Origin: Blastopirellula sp. J2-11
GTDB lineage: Bacteria > Planctomycetota > Planctomycetia > Pirellulales > Pirellulaceae
Direction: 5' to 3'
DNA length: 64,000 nucleotides
Assembly: GCF_024584705.1 (NCBI RefSeq)
Contig: NZ_CP097384.1
Location: 6,138,001 to 6,202,000, forward strand
Under the pieces are notes generated by a model. It ran no database searches, was not told the DNA's origin, and saw only the letters and a program-made list of their open reading frames with translations. Below are positions 56,230 to 64,000 of this stretch, piece by piece (positions within the stretch are counted from its first letter, which is position 1; the number at the start of each line of letters is the position of its first letter). Position numbers and translations under genes: made by a program.

Positions 56230-56517
56230 CGCGTTCGTATCTCTCTGTGTAAGATGGAGCGCCTCGTGGGGCGATTTCCCAATGTCAGGGGCGGATAAAA
56301 GTCCATTGCCAATGCCCGCGTCGCTCGGACTACCTCAGCCCCCGGGGGGCGCATCGGCGATACCGCGCGAAACGCCTGTTTTAGCAGGTTTTTTGGCGGT
56401 CGCAAGTAAACGTCGCGCCCTTAACGCGGGGGCAGTGCTGGATTGGATGGCTTTAGCGCGATATCGTGAATCACAAAAATAATCGGAGCCTTTACCAACC
56501 CCTTCGGGAGCCCCGCG

Positions 56518-57681
56518 ATGACCAGCATGGTTTGGACGCTGCTAGATGCTGAAAACAATCTTGCCCTGGAAACGCTCGATGGCGATGTCGCCAGTTTGGC
56601 CCGCGATCCGTTCAGCGATGTCTCGATCCGTAAATGGACGTTGCTGGGCGGACTCTCGCAGGGCGTCGATGTGGTGGAAGTGACTAGCGGAGGTTTTCGT
56701 CTGCGGATCTTGCCGACGCGCGGCATGGGCATCTGGGACGCCTATTGCGATGGAGAGCGGATCGGCTGGAACTCGCCGGTCCCGGGCCCGGTTCATCCAC
56801 AGTTTGTCCCGCTCGGCGAGTCCAGCGGTATCGGCTGGCTTGACGGTTTTAACGAACTGCTCGTCCGCTGCGGACTAGAAAGCAACGGCGCGCCGGAGTT
56901 TGACGCAACGACCCATCGCCTGACCTATCCGCTGCATGGCCGCATCGCCAACAAGCCGGCGCAAAAGGTGACCGCCGAAATCACTGACGATGGCGAAGTG
57001 ATCATCCGCGGCGAAGTCTACGAAACCCGCTTCCTGGTCTACAATCTGAAACTGACGGTCGAATATCGCATTGCCCGCGGGGAGAACGGCTTTCGGCTGA
57101 AAGATACGATCACCAATCTTTCGGCCAAGCCGACCGCAGCCCAACTGCTGTATCACATCAATTTGGGAACGCCGGTATTGTCTGAGGGAGCCCAGGCCGT
57201 GATTCCGGCCAAGAAAATTGTTCCCCGCAACGATCACGCGGCCGGCGATGTCACCCACTGGGATTGCTACAGCCGGCCGCAGGAGGGTTTCGAGGAAATG
57301 GTCTATTTTTTCGAGTGTGCCGCCGATGCCGCAGGCCGAACCCCAACGATGCTCAAAAATGCCGCAGGCGATCGGGGAGTCTCGGTGACCTTCGATCCGC
57401 GGCAGCTCCCCTGTTTCTCACTCTGGAAGAACACGGCGGCCGAAACCGACGGATATGTGACCGGGCTCGAGCCGGCGACCAATTTCCCGAATCCCCGGTC
57501 GTTTGAAGCGCAGCATGATCGCGTGGTCAAACTGGCGCCCGGCGGCGAGGTGAATTTCGAGATTCAGCTCGCCTATCACTCGACTCCCGACTCAGTCGCC
57601 GAGATGGAAAAGTCAATCCGCAATTTGACGCCGCAACCGGCGCAGTTGCTCGATGCGCCGCATCCGTTATGGTGCTCGTAA
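56518..57681 (+). CDS. DUF4432 aldose-1-epimerase-like protein
   Basis: The 387-residue product has the galactose-mutarotase-like beta-supersandwich layout of DUF4432: DVVEVTSGGFRLRILPTRGM, GIGWLDGFNELLVRCGLESN, YPLHGRIANKPA with a His, QLLYHINLGTPVL and GLEPATNFPN. These proteins bind or epimerise sugars and commonly sit in catabolic clusters. The region between it and the divergent cupin gene (288 bases) should hold both promoters. GGGAG precedes the ATG. Confidence 0.85.
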   Translation: MTSMVWTLLDAENNLALETLDGDVASLARDPFSDVSIRKWTLLGGLSQGVDVVEVTSGGFRLRILPTRGMGIWDAYCDGERIGWNSPVPGPVHPQFVPLGESSGIGWLDGFNELLVRCGLESNGAPEFDATTHRLTYPLHGRIANKPAQKVTAEITDDGEVIIRGEVYETRFLVYNLKLTVEYRIARGENGFRLKDTITNLSAKPTAAQLLYHINLGTPVLSEGAQAVIPAKKIVPRNDHAAGDVTHWDCYSRPQEGFEEMVYFFECAADAAGRTPTMLKNAAGDRGVSVTFDPRQLPCFSLWKNTAAETDGYVTGLEPATNFPNPRSFEAQHDRVVKLAPGGEVNFEIQLAYHSTPDSVAEMEKSIRNLTPQPAQLLDAPHPLWCS

Positions 57682-57693
57682 TCGCTTGAGCGG

Positions 57694-58548
57694 CTATTTG
57701 GTCGTAAAAGTCAGCGTGGTCGTCACTGGGCAATGATCCGATGGATAACGCCCTGTATCGCTTTTCCAACGATCGATGGTCGTATCGGTCGCTTGGAAGC
57801 CTTGGGAGTGGAAGATCCAGTCGATGCGCGCTCCCTTGGTTGGTTCGCTCCAGCCGTTGAAAGTCCAAGCCGAGCCCGCCCATTTATTCTTATTCCACGA
57901 ATCGGTGAGATACGTGGCCAACGCTTGATGCGGCGGCGAGCCTGCATCAGCATTAAAATCGCCGGTAAGTAGAACCGGCCCGCTGTCGGACGCCGACTTC
58001 ATTTGTTTCACCAACAGTTTGGCCGCTTCTTCGCGAGCCTGCGATCCGCGATGATCGAAGTGCGTATTCCAAAAGGTGAACGTGTGGCCCGACTGCTTGT
58101 CACGCAGCTTGACCCACGATGCGATCCGCGGCAGCGATGAGTCCCAACTGACCGATCCAATTTTCTCGGGGGTCTCGCTCAGTGCGATGCTTCCCTGGTC
58201 GAGCAGTTCAAACCGCGACTTGCGATAGAAGATGGCGCATTCTTCCCCGGTGGTTCCTTCCCCTTCGCGACTGACCGCATAGCAGCCGTACTGCGGCAGC
58301 TTTTCGCGGATATACGCCTCTTGAAACGGCAGGCACTCTTGCGTCCCCAGCAGGTCGGGATCGTAACGCTCGATTGCTTCGATCACCAGCGTTTTGCGGT
58401 TGTTCCAGTGGTTTTCGCCATCTTGAGCCGATCCATAGCGGATGTTAAACGTCATCACACGCAGCGACTGGTCGGGGGCAGCGCTCATCGCAAATGCAGG
58501 AAAAAGAGGCGATAACGCGAAACAGACGAGGGAAAAAAGTCGTAACAC
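57694..58548 (-). CDS. Secreted endonuclease/exonuclease/phosphatase-family protein
   Basis: The 284-residue product has a signal peptide (LFSLVCFALSPLFPAFA) and a complete EEP fold: VMTFNIRYGS, LLGTQECLPFQ (metal Glu), FWNTHFDHRG, LLTGDFNADAGS and the final SDHCPVT with the catalytic Asp-His. Secreted members cleave phosphodiesters in nucleic acids, sphingomyelin or inositol lipids; sequence does not separate these. It converges on the DUF4432 gene with a 12-base gap, and both may be part of the sugar/phosphate neighbourhood. Confidence 0.87.
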   Translation of the reverse strand: MLRLFSLVCFALSPLFPAFAMSAAPDQSLRVMTFNIRYGSAQDGENHWNNRKTLVIEAIERYDPDLLGTQECLPFQEAYIREKLPQYGCYAVSREGEGTTGEECAIFYRKSRFELLDQGSIALSETPEKIGSVSWDSSLPRIASWVKLRDKQSGHTFTFWNTHFDHRGSQAREEAAKLLVKQMKSASDSGPVLLTGDFNADAGSPPHQALATYLTDSWNKNKWAGSAWTFNGWSEPTKGARIDWIFHSQGFQATDTTIDRWKSDTGRYPSDHCPVTTTLTFTTK

Positions 58549-58768
58549 AGGCGGGAACTCCGGAGGTGGGGCGAAGCCAACGACTATCTATAAGAACAGC
58601 AAGTTGCCGGTTGGGCAAACTGGGCGGCGAAAAATGTGGGGGAGAGCCCCCCAAAAAAAGCTTGATGGTTATCAATCGACGCCGCCCGCGATAGAATCGT
58701 CATTGTCTGCCGCGGCGTAGCTCTCGCCGCTCTGAAGGAACGCCACTCTTTTCGCCTGGGAGGGAATG

Positions 58769-61700
58769 ATGAGCGATCGCCGCTTCGTCCACCTGCACTG
58801 CCACACGCACTATAGCCTCCTGGATGGAGCGGGGTCGATTCCGCGATTGGTCGGTCGGGCGAAAGATCACGGCATGAACGCTCTGGCGATCACCGACCAC
58901 GGCAATCTGCATGGTGCGCTGCAGTTCTATCGCGCGTGCAAATCAAACGATATCAACCCGGTAATCGGGTACGAGGCGTACATCGCCCCCGGCAGCCGGT
59001 TTGAGAAGTCAGGCAGCCAACGCGACTCGAATTATCACTTGACCCTGCTTGCGCAAAACAAGATTGGTTTTCGCAATTTGGTCAAGCTGTCGTCGGCGGC
59101 GTATCTCGAAGGTTTTTACTTCAAGCCACGCATCGATAAAGAGCTGCTCGAAAAATATAGCGAAGGAATCATCTGCCTCAGCGGTTGCGTCAGCAGCGAG
59201 TTCTCCAAAACGATCTTGCGCGGAACGTCGACCGAAGAGTTGGAAAAAGAAGGCGCGAATGTCGCTTCATGGTTCCAGCGCGTCTTCAAAGATCGCTACT
59301 TTGTCGAGATCATGAACAACGGCCTCGACATTCAGCGGATGCAGTTGGAAGGCGCCGTCGATATCGCCAATAAGATCGGCGTGCCGTTGGTGGCGACCAG
59401 CGATACGCACTACGTCGACCAAGAAGACGCCGAAGCGCAAGACGTGATGTTGTGCATCAATACCGGCAAATTCCGGACTGACACCAACCGGATGCGGATG
59501 GAGAACGACCAGTTCTTCTTGCGCTCGCAAGAGCAGATGTACGCCGACTTTCCCCGACTAGAACACGCGGTCGCGCGCAGTCAGGAAATCGCCGATACGG
59601 TCGACCTCGACCTGGAGTTAGGCAAGCGTCACTTTCCGACATACACGTTGCCTCCCGAGAAAACGGCCGATGGTTATCTGCGTGAGCTCTGTATTCAGGG
59701 GCTGAAAGAACGATATGAGGGAAACGAAGAGATGCTCCCCGGCGGCGAACTGTCGGAAGTGGTCATGGCCCGCTTGGATCGCGAACTGGGCGTGATCAGC
59801 CGGCTCGGGTTCCCCAACTACTTTTTGATCGTGTGGGACTTTGTGGTCGAGGCCCGCAAGCAAAACATTCCGGCCACCGCGCGTGGTAGCGGCGTCGGCG
59901 CGATTGTCTGCTATGCGCTTTATATGAGCCATGTTTGCCCGATCAAGTATGACTTGCTGTTCGAGCGGTTTTTAGATGAGAACCGCCTGGAAGCGCCGGA
60001 TATCGATATCGATTTTGACAAAGAGCGCCGCGGACTCGTCATTCGGTACGTAAAAGATAAGTACGGCGAAGACAACGTCGCACAGATCGGCACGTTCGGA
60101 ACGCTGGCGGCTCGCGCTGCGATCAAAGACGTGGGGCGTGCGCTGGGTCTGCCTCTGGATCGCGTGAATGCGATTACCGGCATGGTGCCGGAGACGCTGG
60201 GCATCAAGCTGAAGACGGCGATCGAAACCAGTGAAGAGCTAAAGCAGGCCTACGAAAACGACGGTGAAGCGCGCGAAGTTTTGAGCCTGGCGATGAAGAT
60301 CGAGGGCCTGGCTCGCAACGTTGGTACGCATGCCGCCGCGGTGGTGATCGCCGATCGTCCGCTGACCGAATATGTTCCTCTATGCCGCGTGACCGGCAAA
60401 GAAGACTTGATCACGCAGTGGTCAATGAACGACGTCGAAGACGCCGGTCTGTTGAAGATGGACTTCCTAGGGCTGCGCAACTTGACGATCTTGCGCAACG
60501 CGATCGATCTGATCGAGGCACGAGAAGGAAAGCCGTTCGACATTCATAAGATGCCGCTCGACGATGAAGAGACGTTCGCGCTGCTGCGCCGTGGTGAAAC
60601 CAAGGGTGTGTTCCAGCTCGAAAGCGGCGGTATTCGCGACCTGCTGCGGCGCATGAAGCCCGATAGTTTTCTGGACATCATCGCGACCAATGCGCTGTAC
60701 CGTCCCGGTCCGTTGGAAGGGGGCATGGTCGATGAGTACATCGAAGTGAAAAACGGTCGCAAAGCGGCTGAGTACAAACACGAAGTGTTAGAAGAGATCT
60801 TGGAAGAGACCAACGGGGTGATGGTCTACCAGGAACAGGTGATGCGGATTTTGAATCGTCTCGGCGACATTCCGCTCGCCAAAGCGTACACCTGTATTAA
60901 GGCGATCAGCAAAAAGAAAGAGTCGCTGATTCAGCAGAACCGCGAACAGTTCATGATCGGCGCGGTCGAGAAAGGCTTGACGAAGAAAGAGGCCGAAGAA
61001 TTTTGGGAGATGATCGTCAAGTTCGCCGGGTACGGCTTTAACAAAAGCCACTCGACGGCCTATGCGCTGGTCGCCTATCAAACGGCTTACTTGAAGTCGC
61101 ATTATCCCAAAGAGTTTATGGCGGCTCTCCTCTCGGGCGACATCTCGGGGCGCAATTTCAAGACCAAAGATTCGCTTGTCGAGCATATGGAAGACTCGGA
61201 GCGAATGGAGATCGAGGTCGTTGCGCCGGACGTGAACACTTCGGATGTTCAATTCGCGGTCGTCGAAGGCAAGATTCCGTTTGCGCTGAGCGCCATCAAA
61301 GGCTGCGGCGGAGGCGCCGCCGAAGCGATTGTCGCCGCCCGGCGCAAAGATGGCCCCTTCACTGACATCTTCGACTTCTGCGAACGAGTTGACGCCTCTC
61401 AATGCAATCGAGCCGCGATCGAAACGTTGATCAAGGCCGGCGCCTTTGACTCGATGTCGCAGAACCGCGCGCAGCTTAGTTCGGTCTTGGACAAGGCGAT
61501 CCAGTCAGGCGCCGCGGCGCTCGCTGATCGCAAAGCGGGCCAGAAGAATCTGTTCGCCGCCATGGAAGAAGCGTCGGGGGCGGCGGCCAAAGCGGTGAAG
61601 CTGCCCGATGTCGAAGAATGGAACGAACGCGAGAAACTGCTTTACGAGAAGGAAGTGCTCGGCTTCTTTCTCACCAGTCACCCGCTGGCCGAATATGGAC

Positions 61701-62314
61701 AATCGTTCGCGATTTACTGCACCCATACGACGACTGACATTCCGCAGATGAAGGACAAGCAGGATGTGGTGATGGGGGGAATGATCACTTCGATCAAGCT
61801 GGCCCACACCAAACGCGCTCGGCCAGGCAGCAACAATACGAAGTACGCCAACTTTGACCTGGAAGATGTCAACGGCGCGATCCGCTGCATCATGTGGCCG
61901 GAACAATACGCAAATTTGGGAGATCTCGTAAAAACGGAAGCGGTATTTATTATCGAAGGCCGAGTCGACAAACGGGGGGGAGGGGACGACGAGGCGAACT
62001 TGATCGTCAACAACCTGGTTCCGATCGAAGACGCCCACTCGCGCTACACCAAAGGAGTCCGAATTCGGATCGACGAAGCACACCACGGCGCCGAGATTTT
62101 ACCCAGTTTAAACGAGATTTTACGGGCCTATCCCGGCGATTGCGACTTGCAATTGGTGCTGCAATTAAGCGATGGGCACGCGGCGCTGCTGCGGACATCT
62201 CGCCGCGTCGACGTCTCACTCGAGATGCGAGATCGGGTCGATCAGCTACTGGGAGAAGGAAACTTCAAACTGATCACCGCTCCGCCGAACTCTCGGCGGC
62301 CGAGCAAAAATTAG
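58769..62314 (+). CDS. dnaE: DNA polymerase III alpha subunit
   Basis: DnaE is the replicative polymerase catalytic subunit. The 1181-residue product starts with a PHP domain (FVHLHCHTHYSLLDGAGS at about 6-23). The polymerase catalytic Asp residues are in APDIDIDFD near residue 410 and LLKMDFLGLRN near 563. The tandem HhH region (SAIKGCGGGAAEAI) and the C-terminal OB fold (DVVMGGMITSIKLAHTKRA) follow. Length is normal for DnaE1. Two consecutive ATG codons (58766, 58769) follow GGGAGGGA; the second has better spacing. It is monocistronic. Confidence 0.96.
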   Translation: MSDRRFVHLHCHTHYSLLDGAGSIPRLVGRAKDHGMNALAITDHGNLHGALQFYRACKSNDINPVIGYEAYIAPGSRFEKSGSQRDSNYHLTLLAQNKIGFRNLVKLSSAAYLEGFYFKPRIDKELLEKYSEGIICLSGCVSSEFSKTILRGTSTEELEKEGANVASWFQRVFKDRYFVEIMNNGLDIQRMQLEGAVDIANKIGVPLVATSDTHYVDQEDAEAQDVMLCINTGKFRTDTNRMRMENDQFFLRSQEQMYADFPRLEHAVARSQEIADTVDLDLELGKRHFPTYTLPPEKTADGYLRELCIQGLKERYEGNEEMLPGGELSEVVMARLDRELGVISRLGFPNYFLIVWDFVVEARKQNIPATARGSGVGAIVCYALYMSHVCPIKYDLLFERFLDENRLEAPDIDIDFDKERRGLVIRYVKDKYGEDNVAQIGTFGTLAARAAIKDVGRALGLPLDRVNAITGMVPETLGIKLKTAIETSEELKQAYENDGEAREVLSLAMKIEGLARNVGTHAAAVVIADRPLTEYVPLCRVTGKEDLITQWSMNDVEDAGLLKMDFLGLRNLTILRNAIDLIEAREGKPFDIHKMPLDDEETFALLRRGETKGVFQLESGGIRDLLRRMKPDSFLDIIATNALYRPGPLEGGMVDEYIEVKNGRKAAEYKHEVLEEILEETNGVMVYQEQVMRILNRLGDIPLAKAYTCIKAISKKKESLIQQNREQFMIGAVEKGLTKKEAEEFWEMIVKFAGYGFNKSHSTAYALVAYQTAYLKSHYPKEFMAALLSGDISGRNFKTKDSLVEHMEDSERMEIEVVAPDVNTSDVQFAVVEGKIPFALSAIKGCGGGAAEAIVAARRKDGPFTDIFDFCERVDASQCNRAAIETLIKAGAFDSMSQNRAQLSSVLDKAIQSGAAALADRKAGQKNLFAAMEEASGAAAKAVKLPDVEEWNEREKLLYEKEVLGFFLTSHPLAEYGQSFAIYCTHTTTDIPQMKDKQDVVMGGMITSIKLAHTKRARPGSNNTKYANFDLEDVNGAIRCIMWPEQYANLGDLVKTEAVFIIEGRVDKRGGGDDEANLIVNNLVPIEDAHSRYTKGVRIRIDEAHHGAEILPSLNEILRAYPGDCDLQLVLQLSDGHAALLRTSRRVDVSLEMRDRVDQLLGEGNFKLITAPPNSRRPSKN

Positions 62315-62584
62315 CGCAAGTCATTTCTCTGAATAGGGTTGCGCCGGAAACGCATCCAATCCTGGCTGATTGCCAAGAAAATCGGCACAGTCGGAGCCTT
62401 TTTTGACGATTGCTTGCCTTCCCTATTTTCCCAAATTAAGATCAAAGGGACAGCTTACTTACGGCAATTTGCCCGTAGGTTTGTTGTAACGGCATTGCCG
62501 GCTCATCTTTCGTCGCTTGCACCAAAAGCGGCGAGCAATTCGCGCCTACCCTTTCTTGCTGCGTATTTGGACCAAGGATCAGAC

Positions 62585-63976
62585 ATGGAATTCCGCTCGA
62601 CCCGGCTGTATCACCTGCTGCTGGCGACATTCGCCGTCGGATTATTGGTCGCCCCGGCTGCGGCTCAAAACAACGGCGGTAACGGCAACAACAACTTCCA
62701 GCAGTCCGGCGTTTACGTCGACGCGCAAGGCGTGTTGCGAATGCAACGTGCCGCTGACCCCTCGGGACAATTGATGCGTCAACGTTTGGCTGCAGCCAAC
62801 GCATCGCAGTCTCCTGAACTAAGAAAAGCGAGCGGTCTGCGTAAGATCTCGCTGAATCGTCTCGAAAAAGAGCTGGCCAAAGCGACCGATCAAAACAACA
62901 CGATTCCGGAAGAGATGAAAAATCTCGCTGGCCTCACGCAACTGAAGTACGTCTTCTTCTACCCCGAGTCAGGCGACATTGTGATCGCCGGTCCGGCTGA
63001 AGGCTTCGTCACCGATCTCACCGGCCGAGCAATCGGCACAAGCACCGGTCAAGCGGTACTTTCGCTGGACGACTTAATCGTTGCGATGCGAGCCTATGCT
63101 CCTGACACCAAGGGAGTCAACTTCGTCGGCGTCTCGATCGATCCGACCGAAGAAGGCTTGAAGAACTATCAACAGTATCTCGCCAGCGTCGGCAGCAACC
63201 TCGCCAAGATCAATGTGGCGACCCTGATCCCAGGAATGCAGCAAGCGTTGGGCAAGCAAGATGTAACGGTCACCGGCATTTCGCCAAAGACTAACTTCGC
63301 GAAGGTCCTGGTCGAAGCCGACTATCGCATGAAACTGATCGGCATCGGGCTAGAGCGACCTCCGGTTCGCATTCCGAGCTACACCGAAAACTCACGCGGC
63401 GGTTCGCGGAACGCTTTGCAGCGTTGGTTTTTCACGCCGAACTACGAATGCGTGAAGATGAGCGACGACGGACTGGCGATGGAACTGGTCGGCGAAGGCG
63501 TTCAATTGATCGGCGAAAACGAAATGGTGACCCGTGAAGGGGGTCGTGTCCAAGCCGGCGGCGAAAGTCGCGCCAGCTACATGTTCACGTCGACCTTCAC
63601 CAAAAAGTACCCGGAACTCGCGAAGCGTTCGCCGGTTTACGCCCAACTGCGTAACCAGATCGACATGCTGATCGCGGCTGCTTACATCCAAGAGTACGAC
63701 CTGTACGGTCAAGCGAACTGGAACCTGGGGGTCTTTAACGACGAGAGCCGTTACCCGGTCGAAGTCTACAACGCTCCGACTCAGGTTGAGACGGCGGTCA
63801 ACGCCGTCTGGAAAGGCTCAAAGCTAGTCACCCCGATCGGCGGCGGCGTCTCGATCAAGCCGAAGTTCGCGCTGTTGCCGGAACGTCAGGTGCCCGACGA
63901 GAACGGCGCTTTGGAGAAGGAACGAGCCGAAGTGACCGTGCCGGAATTAAAGCCGGGCCAATGGTGGTGGGACTAA
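62585..63976 (+). CDS. Secreted DUF1598-like protein
   Basis: The 463-residue product has a signal peptide (TRLYHLLLATFAVGLLVAP then AAAQ), followed by a low-complexity NNGGNGNNN stretch. The main part contains LAGLTQLKYVFFYPESGDIV, SIDPTEEGLKNYQQYLASVG, DYRMKLIGIGLERPPVRIPS and DLYGQANWNLGVFND, characteristic of planctomycete DUF1598. No catalytic site is known. The ATG at 62585 is chosen as it opens the signal peptide; the frame extends to 62339. The stop lies 24 bases from the window end. Confidence 0.78.
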   Translation: MEFRSTRLYHLLLATFAVGLLVAPAAAQNNGGNGNNNFQQSGVYVDAQGVLRMQRAADPSGQLMRQRLAAANASQSPELRKASGLRKISLNRLEKELAKATDQNNTIPEEMKNLAGLTQLKYVFFYPESGDIVIAGPAEGFVTDLTGRAIGTSTGQAVLSLDDLIVAMRAYAPDTKGVNFVGVSIDPTEEGLKNYQQYLASVGSNLAKINVATLIPGMQQALGKQDVTVTGISPKTNFAKVLVEADYRMKLIGIGLERPPVRIPSYTENSRGGSRNALQRWFFTPNYECVKMSDDGLAMELVGEGVQLIGENEMVTREGGRVQAGGESRASYMFTSTFTKKYPELAKRSPVYAQLRNQIDMLIAAAYIQEYDLYGQANWNLGVFNDESRYPVEVYNAPTQVETAVNAVWKGSKLVTPIGGGVSIKPKFALLPERQVPDENGALEKERAEVTVPELKPGQWWWD

Positions 63977-64000
63977 CGCTCCTTGGCAAAGCTCTAGAAA

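Overview
The window reads as chromosomal DNA of a planctomycete, most likely of the Pirellulaceae/Blastopirellula type. The reasons are three DUF1559 pseudopilin-like proteins with the planctomycete prepilin start, an MNPYASPQ-type protein, DUF1570, DUF1598 and ceramidase-like proteins, many small lipoproteins, short operons and long spacers. The organism assignment is an inference from gene content; there is no rRNA in the window.

Layout. 0.5-2.7 kb: rpe, a phosphoglycerate-mutase-fold protein without catalytic histidines, and accD. 3-9 kb: membrane and secreted proteins, a 2-hydroxyacid dehydrogenase, a DUF1570 peptidase-like protein and a parvulin. 9.4-15.4 kb: a sodium:solute symporter overlapping a cupin gene, a DUF1559 protein, Dps and a TIM-barrel isomerase. 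15.5-19.6 kb: a large secreted barrel protein and a LuxR-type regulator with a degenerate receiver. 20.0-21.7 kb: a 1.6 kb insertion carrying one DUF4041-like/GIY-YIG gene, bounded by a perfect 107-bp duplication of the ilvB 3' end. 21.7-28.1 kb: ilvB, a beta-hydroxyacid dehydrogenase, a CbiX-like protein, an AEC transporter fused to a GyrI-like effector-binding domain, a DUF5993-dsbB pair and tRNA-Arg(CCG). 28.2-33.2 kb: a single 1689-residue SIR2-STAND-like protein, a candidate anti-phage system beside the tRNA. 33.7-38.2 kb: a GntR regulator with a visible operator, a ceramidase-like protein, a DUF1559 protein and a lipoprotein. 38.4-48.8 kb: a probable metal-handling region, with a MacB-type ABC pair and thioredoxin-like protein on the minus strand, then Cys-rich proteins and a CzcB/CzcA-type RND pump with a Cys/His lipoprotein on the plus strand. 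48.9-58.5 kb: DUF2306, DUF1559 and a sugar/polyol catabolism neighbourhood (Gfo/Idh oxidoreductase, TIM-barrel isomerase, cupin, DUF4432 epimerase). 58.8-64 kb: dnaE and a DUF1598 secreted protein.

The least expected structure is a family of small palindromic, MITE-like elements with inner arms of the form GTAGCCCG..GCGC.AGCGAGGGAA. Two copies have terminal inverted repeats and appear to have duplicated GCGC on insertion. One sits inside the arm of another copy; the other sits in frame inside the signal peptide of a thioredoxin-like lipoprotein gene that has also lost its CxxC segment. Together with the ilvB-tail insertion this suggests active small-element mobility here. All functional calls come from reading motifs; no database search was run.
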